16,844 bases of DNA. Source: Rhizobiaceae bacterium. Lineage in GTDB: Bacteria > Pseudomonadota > Alphaproteobacteria > Rhizobiales > Rhizobiaceae. The notes beneath the pieces were generated by a model. That model did no database searches, was not told the origin of the DNA, and was given only the letters and a program-made list of their open reading frames with translations. Made by a program: the position numbers and the translations under genes. This document shows, in pieces, positions 7,722 to 15,246 of the stretch. The stretch lies in assembly GCA_014380965.1 (NCBI GenBank), contig JACMIV010000377.1, positions 1-16,844 on the forward strand. Direction: 5' to 3'. The first letter of the stretch is position 1; every line of letters begins with the position of its first letter.

Positions 7722-9035
7722 TCATGCGATGCGGGTTATGGCGAGGCTTTCGAGATAGGCGGCAGGATTCTCGGGATCGAAGGTCTTGCCGTCGAAGAAC
7801 GTCTCGACGCCGCGCGACGTGCTCTCGGGAATGTCGGCGGCGGCGACGCCGAGGGCCTTGGCCGCATCGCGCCAAATGTCCTCGCGGTTCACGGCATCGA
7901 CCATCGCCTTGATGTCCGTGCCGGGCGCGAACTTGCCCCAGCGCACGTCCTCGGTGAGGAACCAAGTGTCGTGGCTCTTGAAGGGATAGGAGGCGTGGTC
8001 GCCCCAGAACTTCATCGCATGCGGCGAATTCTCGACGACGGGCTTGCCGTTGCCGGAGTCGAACGTGCCTTTCAGCCGGTCGACGATGTCCTTGGTGGGC
8101 ACGTTGAACCAGGCGCGCTTGGAGATGATCTCGACCATCTCATCCTTGTTCTCGGGCTTGTCGCACCATTGCGCGGCCTCCTGCACGGCCATGGTCAGGG
8201 CGCGTGCGGCGATCGGATTGGCGTCCACCCAGTCGCGCCGCATCGCGAAGGACTTCTCCGGATGCTTGGCCCAGAGCTCGCCCGTCGTCAGTGCGTTGTA
8301 GCCGAGGTCCTGATTGACGAGCTGTTCGTGCCAGGGCTCTCCGACGCAGAACACGTCCATGGTCCCGACCTTCATGTTGGCGACCATCTGCGGCGGCGGG
8401 ACGACGATCGTCTCGACGTCGGAATCGGGATCGATGCCGCCGGCGGCGAGCCAGTAGCGCACCCAAAGATCGTGATTGCCGCCGGGAAAGGTCATCGCGA
8501 CCTTGGCGATGTCGCCGTCCGCCTTGCGCTTGGCAAAGGTCTCCTTGAGCACCGACGAGTCGAGCCCGACATTCAGCTCGGCGTGGGCCTTGCCGACCGA
8601 AATTCCCTGCGCGTCGAGATTGAGGCGCGTCAGGATCACCATCGGAAGCGGCTGGTTGTTCTGCGTCACCTTGCCGGCGGAGATAAGGTAGGGAATCGGC
8701 GTCAGTATATGCGCGCCGTCGATCCCCGATCCGGCCGAACCGAGCACGAGATTGTCGCGCGTCGTGCCCCATGAGGACTGTTTGACCACCTCGACGTCGG
8801 GCATGCCGTGTTTTTCGAAGTAGCCCTTTTCCTTCGCGATGATGAGCGGCGCGGAATCTGTCAGCGCGATGAAGCCGAGGACGGCCTTCGTGGTCTCTGG
8901 ACCTGCGCCTTGCGCGAAGACGCCGCCGGGAAAACTCGCGCCAATGGCGGAAAAGAGGGCCGCCGTGCCGATCGTGGCCGCGCTCGTCTTCAGAAAGGTC
9001 CGCCGGTCGAAGCTGCTGCCCTTGATCTCGCTCAT
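7722..9035 (-). CDS. nrtA: Nitrate ABC transporter substrate-binding protein, Tat-exported
   Basis: A 437-residue periplasmic nitrate-binding protein of the NrtA/CmpA family. The N-terminus has a twin-arginine signal, DRRTFLK at 10-16, then a hydrophobic stretch and a likely cleavage site after VFA at 41. The mature domain begins with VLGFIALTDSAPLIIAKEKG, the usual start of this family. Export in folded form through Tat is known for NrtA relatives. The ATG is preceded by AGGGG. It is the first structural gene after the regulated leader and so the first product of antitermination. NasS, encoded next upstream, is a related protein without an export signal. Confidence 0.95.
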   Translation of the reverse strand: MSEIKGSSFDRRTFLKTSAATIGTAALFSAIGASFPGGVFAQGAGPETTKAVLGFIALTDSAPLIIAKEKGYFEKHGMPDVEVVKQSSWGTTRDNLVLGSAGSGIDGAHILTPIPYLISAGKVTQNNQPLPMVILTRLNLDAQGISVGKAHAELNVGLDSSVLKETFAKRKADGDIAKVAMTFPGGNHDLWVRYWLAAGGIDPDSDVETIVVPPPQMVANMKVGTMDVFCVGEPWHEQLVNQDLGYNALTTGELWAKHPEKSFAMRRDWVDANPIAARALTMAVQEAAQWCDKPENKDEMVEIISKRAWFNVPTKDIVDRLKGTFDSGNGKPVVENSPHAMKFWGDHASYPFKSHDTWFLTEDVRWGKFAPGTDIKAMVDAVNREDIWRDAAKALGVAAADIPESTSRGVETFFDGKTFDPENPAAYLESLAITRIA

Positions 9036-9131
9036 TCCGTACCCCTGTTTGCCGGACTCTGCTTGCCGGGCGTTTCGTTTTCGCGGCCTGCACCGTCGTC
9101 AGCGCACGGCTGCGGCAGGAAGCGCGCAAAC

Positions 9132-9201
9132 AAAAAACGTCGCAGAACCCGCTTGGCACTCCGGAAGTGTCCGGGCCTATGCATCGGGAGTTCTGCGACG
9201 T
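9132..9201 (-). terminator. Leader attenuator terminator controlling nrtA and downstream genes
   Basis: On the mRNA strand ACGTCGCAGAAC (9201-9190) pairs perfectly with GTTCTGCGACGT (9148-9137), and the second arm runs into six T residues (9137-9132). With one G-U pair and three A-U pairs the RNA stem can extend to 16 bp. The 41-base loop holds its own small stem, CACT/AGTG. This is a rho-independent terminator placed before the first structural gene, with ~96 bases still to go to the start codon, so it would switch the operon off unless disrupted. The upstream nasT gene encodes the ANTAR-type antiterminator expected to act here. Confidence 0.85.
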
Positions 9202-9234
9202 CTTTGTCTGTGGATCGTCCCTTATCTCAGGGAC
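9197..9234 (-). promoter_or_regulatory. Candidate NasT (ANTAR) RNA-binding site
   Basis: Just upstream of the terminator the mRNA can form GTCCCT/AGGGAC, a perfect 6-bp stem with the 6-base loop GAGATA (9234-9217). A second, much weaker 3-bp stem, GAC/GTC with loop AAAGAC (9208-9197), overlaps the first arm of the terminator. ANTAR targets are known as tandem stems with hexanucleotide loops carrying A at position 1 and G at position 4, the second stem competing with a terminator. The second loop fits A1/G4 but has a short stem; the first has the right size but not the A1/G4 bases. Placement supports the call; the sequence fit is partial. Confidence 0.5.
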
Positions 9235-9244
9235 TTACCGGCCG

Positions 9245-9264
9245 TATCGGCGTTGATCGGCGTT
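9245..9264. repeat. Tandem 10-base repeat in the nitrate leader
   Basis: TATCGGCGTT and GATCGGCGTT lie head to tail, identical at nine of ten positions, with a period of about one helical turn. The pair sits just upstream of the first leader stem-loop. It could be a regulator-binding site on DNA or part of the leader RNA, or simply chance. Confidence 0.45.
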
Positions 9265-9322
9265 ACACTTAGATAGCCACAGCAACCCCCGAAACAAAAG
9301 TCCAAAGATGCGGCACCGCAAC

Positions 9323-9341
9323 ATGCTGAAAAAAGCAGCAT
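9323..9341. repeat. AT-rich inverted repeat in the nitrate leader
   Basis: ATGCTG and CAGCAT form a perfect 6-bp inverted repeat around a 7-base A/T-rich loop. On the minus strand the loop is CTTTTTT and no T-tract follows the stem, so it is not a typical terminator. It lies between nasS and the leader stem-loops, close to where the operon promoter would be expected, and could be an operator. Function unknown. Confidence 0.4.
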
Positions 9342-9396
9342 TTGTGTCGAAAGTCGTTCATAGAAAAGGGGTTAGGGGTGGTTACGAAACCTGTCT

Positions 9397-9440
9397 CCTG
9401 CCGGGCAGGCTGTATAGAGTTTAGACAGTTTCCAAAACTG
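9397..9440 (-). other. Two adjacent small stem-loops after nasS
   Basis: CAGTTT/AAACTG with a 3-base loop (9440-9426) begins 15 bases beyond the nasS stop, followed by CCTGC/GCAGG with a 3-base loop (9409-9397). Neither has a following T-tract. They could mark the 3' end of the nasTS transcript or slow exonucleases there. Both stems are short and could be chance. Confidence 0.35.
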
Positions 9441-9454
9441 CCCCTCACGGGCGT

Positions 9455-10816
9455 TCATTCGCCCTTCGTCGCGGCCGGCAGGGTTCGCGCGGGGACAGGA
9501 AAGCGCTGGAGATAGGCGGTTACATCCCTTGGATCGAAGACGTTTCCGTCGATAAAAGTCTCGGGCGGCATGACGAGGGCGCCGCCGGTCGCCGCGATAG
9601 CCGTGGGTTCGAGGAATGCGCCTTCCGCCTTCATGTCGTCGAGGGGGATCGGCGTGTCGATCGAGTCGAGCGCTTCGCGGTAGAGATCGGGCCGGAAGGC
9701 GCTTGCCGCGATCCGCTGCTGCGCGTCGCCGGCGGCGACCTGTCCCCAGCGCGCCATCTGCCCGTAGATCCAGAGCGCGTGGCTCTTCCAGGGACAATTG
9801 GCGCCGTTCCGGTGGAAGGTCATGTAGTTCGGGATATGGCGCCGGCGCCCGGTCGGATCGAGCACGAGATTGCCGCCGAGGATGCGCTCGATGATCTCGA
9901 CCGGCGTCCCGATGTAATGCGGGAGCGCCATGATCGCGGCGAGCTGGCCGTGGTTTTCCGGGTCGTCGCACCAGCGCGCTGCCCGGTCGAGCGCGACGAT
10001 GAGGCGGGAGACCGTTTCGCGATTGGCGTCCGCCCAATCGGGCCGCATGCCGAGAACCTTCTCGGGCGAGGAGGGCCAGATGTCCGCCTTGACGGCGACG
10101 ATGCGTCCCGCCCCTGCCTCGACGGCCAGCATGTTCCACGGGGCGTTGACGCAGAATCCGTCGATGGCGCCGGCGGCGAGCGCGTCGGCCATCAGCGGTG
10201 GCGGAATGACTGTCATCGTCACGTCCGCGTCGGGATCAATGCCGGCTGCGCCCATCCAGTAGCGGAACTCGTAATTGTGCGAGGAGAAGGGATAGACGAC
10301 GGCGAAGACGAGCGGCGAGGCGCCCTCCGCCTTTCGCGCATCCACCACCCGCCGCAGCGCCCGCGCATGGGCGATCGCGGTCCCTGGTCCCCATTCGCCC
10401 CCCGGTTCGGCAGCGTCCCCGCCGATGTCCTGCATGCGCTGGAAGAGAGGGACGGAGAGCGTGATCGCGTTGCCGCCGAGCCCGAGCGACATCGGCGTGA
10501 TCACCGGATAGGGGTTCGACCCGATCCCGAGCTGGGAGGCGACCGGCATCGGTGCCAGCATGTGCGCGACGTCGAACTGGCGGAAGGCGAGGCGGTCGCG
10601 GATGTTCGACCAGGACACGTCCTTGATGGGCAGCAGCGCAATGCCCTCGCGCGCGGCAAAACCGAGCTCGACGGCCGCAAGGATCACCGCAGCATCGAGC
10701 AGCGGAATGAAGCCGACGCGCACGACATGAGCCGCCTTCACGCTTGCAGCCGAAACGGCGGCGGGAGCGGCGAGACCGCTTCTGCCGGAAAACGCGTCGG
10801 GGCGGCTGATGGCCAT
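9455..10816 (-). CDS. nasS: Nitrate/nitrite sensor protein NasS
   Basis: A 453-residue protein of the NrtA/CmpA nitrate-binding family acting as a cytoplasmic sensor. After about 30 low-complexity residues the domain starts with VVRVGFIPLLDAAVILAAVE, and most of the length resembles NrtA. No signal peptide, Tat motif or lipobox is present, which separates it from the transport protein NrtA. In known NasS/NasT systems NasS binds and restrains NasT when nitrate and nitrite are absent and releases it when they are bound. The ATG is preceded by AGGAG and lies 10 bases beyond the nasT stop, so sensor and antiterminator are made from one message. The regulated leader of nrtA begins directly after it. 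Confidence 0.92.
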   Translation of the reverse strand: MAISRPDAFSGRSGLAAPAAVSAASVKAAHVVRVGFIPLLDAAVILAAVELGFAAREGIALLPIKDVSWSNIRDRLAFRQFDVAHMLAPMPVASQLGIGSNPYPVITPMSLGLGGNAITLSVPLFQRMQDIGGDAAEPGGEWGPGTAIAHARALRRVVDARKAEGASPLVFAVVYPFSSHNYEFRYWMGAAGIDPDADVTMTVIPPPLMADALAAGAIDGFCVNAPWNMLAVEAGAGRIVAVKADIWPSSPEKVLGMRPDWADANRETVSRLIVALDRAARWCDDPENHGQLAAIMALPHYIGTPVEIIERILGGNLVLDPTGRRRHIPNYMTFHRNGANCPWKSHALWIYGQMARWGQVAAGDAQQRIAASAFRPDLYREALDSIDTPIPLDDMKAEGAFLEPTAIAATGGALVMPPETFIDGNVFDPRDVTAYLQRFPVPARTLPAATKGE

Positions 10817-10826
10817 CGAAGTCTCC

Positions 10827-11417
10827 TCACTTGCCGAAGAGCTGGGCTGCTGTGACGACGCTGCGGGCGATGTCGGCGAGCCTGCGCTTCTCGTTCATCG
10901 CGGTCTGGCGCAGGAGCCCGTACGCCTCGTCCTCGCTGAGGCCGCGCATCGACATCAAGATGCCTTTGGCGCGGTCGATCACCTTGCGGTCGGCAAGCTC
11001 CGCCCGCGCCTCCGCAAGCTCTTCAGTCAGCCGCGAGAAGGCCTTGAAGCGGGAGATCGCCATGTCGAGGATCGGCTTGATCCGCTCCTTCTTCAGCCCG
11101 TCGACGATATAGGCCGACACGCCCGCCTCGACCGCCGCCTCGATCGAGGCCGTGTCGGACCGGTCGACGAACATCGCGATCGGACGCTTCACCGAGCGCG
11201 ACACGGCGAAGAAATGCTCGAGCTGGTCGCGGTTGGGGTTTTCGAGATCTACGATGATCACGTCCGGCGAGAGCGTCTCGATCTGCCGCACGAGCCCGCG
11301 CATCTCCGTGACCGTGTTCACTCGGACATGCCCGGCCTCCCGCAGGCCCTCCTCGATGATGGCGGCACGGTCTCGGTTCTCGTCGACAATGAGGATGGCG
11401 ATATCGCTGCGCAGCAT
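10827..11417 (-). CDS. nasT: ANTAR-domain antiterminator NasT
   Basis: A 196-residue RNA-binding regulator. The N-terminal ~120 residues form a receiver-like domain with acidic residues D12 and E13 and an aspartate, D57, at the usual phosphoacceptor place (IIVDLENP). A helical linker follows (about 120-140). The C-terminal ANTAR domain contains RKVIDRAKGILMSMRGLSED and DEAYGLLRQTAM, near-consensus for the family. ANTAR proteins bind paired stem-loops in leader RNA and prevent terminator formation. In NasT the activity is governed by NasS binding rather than by phosphorylation. The expected target is the leader before nrtA. It is the first gene of the nasTS unit, its ribosome-binding site is weak, and its 174-base upstream region is shared with the divergent fae-like gene. 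Confidence 0.95.
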   Translation of the reverse strand: MLRSDIAILIVDENRDRAAIIEEGLREAGHVRVNTVTEMRGLVRQIETLSPDVIIVDLENPNRDQLEHFFAVSRSVKRPIAMFVDRSDTASIEAAVEAGVSAYIVDGLKKERIKPILDMAISRFKAFSRLTEELAEARAELADRKVIDRAKGILMSMRGLSEDEAYGLLRQTAMNEKRRLADIARSVVTAAQLFGK

Positions 11418-11591
11418 GGCGCGATTTTGCGCATGCGGAGGAAATAGGCAAGTACTGCCGGCGTCGAAATCCTGTCGCTGTCCATCAGGTTTTCAAGCCG
11501 CGCTGAGGTGGCACGATCTTGCGAAATCCCATGCGATGCAGCATCCGTGGCCACTAACGCCGCTCGCCGGTTCAGACAGAGGGATAAAGGA

Positions 11592-12134
11592 ATGACCGAC
11601 ATCTGGTTCCGCACGGGCGAGGCGACCGTGCTCGCCGCCGAAGGACAGTTCACCGACGCGATGCCGGAGGTGCTGATCGGCTCGGTGAGGGGTCCGGTCG
11701 GGACCGCCTTCGCCTCGATGATGGGCCAGGTGAAGGGCCACACGCGCATGTTCGTCGTGCGCGACCTCAACCAGCTCGTGCGCCCCGCGACGATGATGAC
11801 GACGAAGGCGACGATCAAGAGTCTCGAATATGTCGAGCTGCTCGGCGGCGTCGTGCAGGGGGCGACGGGGGACGCGATCGTCGACTGCCTGATCGAGGGG
11901 ATCCTGCCGAAGGAGGAGGCCGACGAGATATGCATGATCATCATGATCTGGCTCGATCCCCGCTGCGCCAAGGACGACAATCTCGATCTGAAGGATCTGT
12001 ACCGCACGAATTACGAGGCGACGAAGATCGCGATCGGGCGCGCGATGCGGGGCGAGCCGAGCGTCGAGGAGCTGATCGCAAACCGCAAGACGGTGCGGCA
12101 CTACGCGCTGGAAGACGTCGTCGATTACGAATGA
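11592..12134 (+). CDS. Formaldehyde-activating enzyme (Fae) family paralogue
   Basis: A 180-residue protein related to Fae, which in methylotrophs condenses formaldehyde with tetrahydromethanopterin. The clearest match is TNYEATKIAIGRAMRGEP (139-156), against the remembered Methylorubrum extorquens Fae segment YNYEATKLSIQRAVNGEP. GEATV near the start and VLIGSVRGPVGTAF (27-40) align with GEALV and LIIGPRGSPAETAF. In that alignment the catalytic histidine of Fae falls on M24, so classic activity is doubtful. The ATG at 11592 is chosen because similarity starts there and GAGGG lies 8 bases upstream; the frame is open to 11508. It is divergent from nasT. Fae2/Fae3-type paralogues of unknown role are the nearest comparison. 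Confidence 0.8.
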   Translation: MTDIWFRTGEATVLAAEGQFTDAMPEVLIGSVRGPVGTAFASMMGQVKGHTRMFVVRDLNQLVRPATMMTTKATIKSLEYVELLGGVVQGATGDAIVDCLIEGILPKEEADEICMIIMIWLDPRCAKDDNLDLKDLYRTNYEATKIAIGRAMRGEPSVEELIANRKTVRHYALEDVVDYE

Positions 12135-12147
12135 GAGCGTATGCAGG

Positions 12148-12445
12148 TCAGGTAACGCCGTCCTCCGAACGGTGTCGCGCGCTTCGCTGCGCCACCTGCC
12201 ACCGCCGCTCCAGCGCGATGCAGCCCCAGATCATGCCGGTGATGATGTAGAAATGCCCACCATGCAGAGCTCGTAAGGCGCGGGCTCGGTGATGACGAAG
12301 CCCGACCGGAACGTCCCGGACGCGATCGAGCCGGACGCGATCAGGGAGAACTGCCGCTGCCCGAGGGCCGGCGTTCTCCTTCCTCCCTCGCCGCGCTCGT
12401 GCCCCTTTGCTGGCCCTCCGCGATCTCGGCGAGGGGCAGGGTCAT
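12148..12445 (-). pseudogene. Remnant of an O-antigen ligase/exopolysaccharide polymerase-like gene
   Basis: About 300 bases remain of what is normally a roughly 1.3-kb multi-span membrane protein gene. An ATG at 12445 follows the upstream transferase stop by one base. A piece with SGFVITEPAPYEL (about 12265-12355) resembles the N-terminal part of rhizobial O-antigen-ligase-family proteins. It is followed directly, in another frame, by HFYIITGMIWGCIALERR (about 12190-12257), which looks like the C-terminal end of such a protein, then a stop at 12148. The middle therefore seems deleted. The frame change falls at GTGGGCATT near 12255-12260, and the piece after the ATG is also out of frame with the first. 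Family assignment is from memory and moderate. Confidence 0.6.
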
Positions 12446-12446
12446 C

Positions 12447-14000
12447 TCAGTAGGCGTTTTCGGTCTTGAAGAGGCTGACCGGCGTCAGCGCGAGAATCTT
12501 GATGTCGAAGAGGATCGACCAGTTCTCGATGTAGAAGAGGTCGTACTCGACGCGCTTCTTCAACTTGTCGGCCTGATCGATTTCGCCGCGATAGCCCTTG
12601 ATCTGCGCCCAGCCGGTAATGCCGGGCTTGACCTTGTGGCGGCCGAAATAGCCGTCGACGATCTCGACGAAGGCTTCGTTTCCCGACGAGACCGCATGGA
12701 CGGCGTGCGGCCGCGGGCCGACGAGCGAGGGCTCTCCGCGGATGACGTTCCAGAGCTGCGGCAGCTCGTCGATCGAGCTCTTGCGAATGAAGCGGCCAAC
12801 CTTCGTCACACGCGGATCGCCCTTGCTGACGACCTTGCGCGCCGTCGGATCCGACATCTCGTGATACATCGAGCGGAACTTCAGGACGTCGATGATCTGG
12901 TTGTTGAAGCCGTGACGCTTTTGCCGAAAGAGGACCGGACCTTTCGAATCCATCCGGATCGCGATCGCCGTGCCCAGCATGACGGGCGAGAGCATCACGA
13001 GAGCGATGCTGGCGAAAACGATGTCGAAAACGCGCTTGGCGATCCAGTCCCAGTCCGCGAGCGGCCGGTCGAACACGTCGAGCAGCGGGATCTGTCCGAT
13101 GAAGGAATAGGAGCGCGGACGAAAACGGAGCTGCGCCGAATGGGCGGACAGACGGATGTCGAGCGGCAGGACCCAGAGTTCTTTGAGGAGCGAGAGCACC
13201 CGCTTTTCGGCCGTCAGCGGCAGCGTGACGATCAACATGTCGATCCGCGCGAGACGGGCGAATTCGACGAGCTCGCGGATGTTGCCGAGCTTGGGATAGC
13301 CGGCGACGATCGGCGGGGATCTCCGGTCGTCGCGGTCGTCGAAGATGCCGCAGATGCGGATGTCGCTGTCTTCCTGCATCTCGAGGCCACGGATCAGCGC
13401 TTCGGCGTTGCGCCCGCCGCCGACGATGACCGCGCGGCGTTCCATCACGCCGTTGCGGGCCCAGGTCCGGATGAAGGCGCCGAGGACCAGCCGGCCGAGG
13501 ACGAGCGTCGCGCCGCCGACTGCGAACCAGGCGGCGAGCCAAACCCGCGAATAGTCGCTCTGGGCCTTCATGAAGAACAGCAGGACCGCGACGAGCGCGA
13601 TCGCCGCTGCCCAGGCGGCCAGAACCCGCATGGCCTGCTTGCCGCGGGTGCGCATCCGGCTGATTTCGTAGCATCCGGCAAGTTCGACACCGGCAACCCC
13701 CGCGGCGGCGCCGATCGCTGCCACAAAGAGATATTGGCTCATCGTGCCGAAGTCGCTCCCGACATAAACCGCGAAGATCGCCATCGCGACGGCGATGAGG
13801 CTCGCGAACTCCACCAGCCGCCAGAGACCGGTGAGCAGGCTCGGTGAGATGACGTTGGCCTTGAACTGGCGAGCGGCGCGCAGGGCGAGCGGATTGAGCT
13901 CGCCGACGCCAGCCTCGGCGATGGGACCGTCGGCCGGTTCGTTTCGGAAGGCCCGAACCGCTTCGCGCGTGAAGGGCAGGTCGCCGTCGATATCTGCCAT
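12447..14000 (-). CDS. Undecaprenyl-phosphate glucose/galactose phosphotransferase (WcaJ/ExoY/PssY-like)
   Basis: A 517-residue inner-membrane enzyme that starts exopolysaccharide repeat units by moving a sugar phosphate from a UDP-sugar to undecaprenyl phosphate. Membrane segments lie at about 62-80, 90-109, 125-144 and 152-175. A nucleotide-binding-like CoA_binding_3 region follows ([17 protein letters not shown], 191-207). The catalytic sugar-transferase domain starts with [16 protein letters not shown] (322-337), continues through LKFRSM (373-378), [16 protein letters not shown] (408-423) and SLVGPRPH (425-432), and ends with [15 protein letters not shown] (459-473). All core motifs are present and the gene looks functional, although its polysaccharide neighbours are broken. 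AGGGGG precedes the ATG. The sugar specificity cannot be read from the sequence. Confidence 0.93.
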   Translation of the reverse strand: MADIDGDLPFTREAVRAFRNEPADGPIAEAGVGELNPLALRAARQFKANVISPSLLTGLWRLVEFASLIAVAMAIFAVYVGSDFGTMSQYLFVAAIGAAAGVAGVELAGCYEISRMRTRGKQAMRVLAAWAAAIALVAVLLFFMKAQSDYSRVWLAAWFAVGGATLVLGRLVLGAFIRTWARNGVMERRAVIVGGGRNAEALIRGLEMQEDSDIRICGIFDDRDDRRSPPIVAGYPKLGNIRELVEFARLARIDMLIVTLPLTAEKRVLSLLKELWVLPLDIRLSAHSAQLRFRPRSYSFIGQIPLLDVFDRPLADWDWIAKRVFDIVFASIALVMLSPVMLGTAIAIRMDSKGPVLFRQKRHGFNNQIIDVLKFRSMYHEMSDPTARKVVSKGDPRVTKVGRFIRKSSIDELPQLWNVIRGEPSLVGPRPHAVHAVSSGNEAFVEIVDGYFGRHKVKPGITGWAQIKGYRGEIDQADKLKKRVEYDLFYIENWSILFDIKILALTPVSLFKTENAY

Positions 14001-14051
14001 GTCGCCCCCTGCCGGCGAGGCTTGACCCAGGGAGCCTGCCGGTCGCCGAAC

Positions 14052-15103
14052 TCAGCCCAATTCTCGCGCGGGCTGCCGTGCCGTTCGCGCCGACGGCACG
14101 GATGTCCGTCTCTCTTCCGTCGAGACTAGAACGACAAAGCTAAGATTTCTTTGAGTTCTGCGCTTTGTGTGCAGTTGCGAGAGGGATGGCTGACGGGACG
14201 TCCGTCGCCGGGAGCGGGGGCGGAACGTGGAGCGTTCGAGAGCGCGAAGGTACGCTGCCATCATGTCGCCGGCCATACGCTGGATGGTGAAGCGCGCGCA
14301 GACATGCTCGAGAAGCGCGTCCGAACTATCCGGGGCGCTTCGAGCCGTGCAGCCATGGCTTTGGCGAGAGCCCACGCGTCGCAGGGAGGAACCAGCGGCT
14401 GTGGACGTGCTGGGGGATCATCTCGCCGACCCCGCCGACGCTCACCGCCACGACGAACTTTCCGAAGGGGAGCGCCTCGATCACCGCGTAGGGAAGCCAA
14501 TCCGCTCGCGAGGGCAGGACCATGATGCGACCGAGGCGGAAGGCCTCCTGCGTCCGAATCGGATCGTGGAAGATGACGCGGCCGGGCACCTTCGCCGCGG
14601 CAAGGGCGACGAGCGCTTAGCGCTCCTCTCCGGTGCCGACGATCACGGCCGTCGGCCCGCCGTCCGTGCGGCCGGACAATTCGCCCAGCGCCTCGACGCA
14701 GAGGTCCGGGCCTTTCAGCCGGCTCAGCATCCCGAGATAGAGGAAGTCGGCGGCATCCCCGTTCGGGACGACAGGCATGAATTCATGATCGGCAAGACCG
14801 TTGTGGACGACCCTCGCAGGAACCTTCGGCGGACCGACCTTGGCATGGTAGGCCGCCTGCTCGAATTCCGAAACGAAGAGGAGATGGTCGGCGCACCGTC
14901 ACCCGGTGGACGCCAAGCGCCGTCTTCGTCGCGATGTCGTCGATCAGCCGTTCCTCGAAGGCGCCACCCGTGATGGAACCGCAGAGGATGGCGACCTCGT
15001 GGCCTTCCGCGGTCTGGGCTCCGATAAGGCCCCTCACATGCCGAAAAATTCCGCCGACCGGCGAGCGGAAGCAATCGAGGATGCGGAGCGGGTCTCCGGA
15101 CAT
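14052..15103 (-). pseudogene. Disrupted family-4 (GT-B) glycosyltransferase
   Basis: Pieces of one glycosyltransferase lie in order across three frames. The start (ATG at 15103) gives LRILDCFRSPVGGIFRHVRG and HEVAILCGSITGG. Near 14900 the frame changes directly to DHLLFVSEFEQAAYHAK, FLYLGMLSRLKGPDL and AVIVGTGEE, with the intervening ~70-90 residues normal for this fold missing. A TAA at 14619-14617 interrupts the next part, which contains VIFHDPIRTQEAFRLG and VSVGGVGEMIP. Further frame changes fall near 14385-14405 and at a run of four G (plus strand, 14332-14335), after which FTIQRMAGDMMAAYLRAL ends the protein. With at least four lesions this is a genuine pseudogene. Its former role would be adding a sugar to the exopolysaccharide repeat unit. 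Confidence 0.85.
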
Positions 15104-15214
15104 GGCGGTTTCGACTGTCCTGCGCAAAGGGAAGCGATTGCTCCCTAAAGGCGGACATCATCTCGCAACGCCTGCCCCGACGCGAACGGCTTTGGAAACA
15201 ATTTGTTAAGACGG

Positions 15215-15245
15215 GCGTAGGATCCGCTTGCGGCGAACCCTACGC
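15215..15245 (-). terminator. Probable terminator hairpin after the wza-like gene
   Basis: GCGTAGG and CCTACGC pair over 7 bp, and inside them CCGC/GCGG add 4 more around AA. The hairpin starts two bases beyond the wza-like stop codon. On the transcribed strand it is followed by CCGTCTTAACAAATTGTTT, a T-rich but interrupted tail, so termination is likely but may be partial. It would separate the lipoprotein gene from the glycosyltransferase pseudogene. Confidence 0.6.
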
Positions 15246-15246
15246 G

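Larger units (their letters stand above)
9036..9454 (-). promoter_or_regulatory. Non-coding leader region of the nitrate operon
   Basis: 419 bases between nasS and nrtA without a credible gene. In the direction of transcription it holds two small inverted repeats near the nasS end (9426-9440 and 9397-9409), an AT-rich hairpin (9323-9341), a tandem 10-base repeat (9245-9264), a stem with a 6-base loop (9217-9234), a strong terminator (9132-9201), and ~96 bases running to nrtA. A promoter must lie upstream of the stem-loops, but I could not fix one. The best -35/-10-like pair, TTGTTT and TATCTA with 16 bases between, in the 9260-9300 area, is weak, and no sigma-54 element with correct spacing was found. 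Confidence 0.7.

Noticed and set aside
9086..9112. Possible NtrC site (TGCACC ... GCGCA) near nrtA
   Set aside because: Only one half-site matches the consensus, and it lies downstream of the terminator close to the nrtA start, where activation is not expected.
11509..11522. Sigma-54-like promoter (TGGCACGATCTTGC) ahead of the fae-like gene
   Set aside because: The distance between GG and GC is 9 bases instead of the required 10, so a functional -24/-12 promoter is unlikely.
12171..12196. Imperfect GC-rich hairpin after the fae-like gene
   Set aside because: It could be a terminator, but it has a two-base bulge and no T-tract, and it lies within the polymerase remnant, so it is not called.
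12399..13847. 482-codon plus-strand open frame opposite the sugar-phosphate transferase
   Set aside because: Acidic and Arg-rich low-complexity translation, complementary to a gene with all catalytic motifs present.
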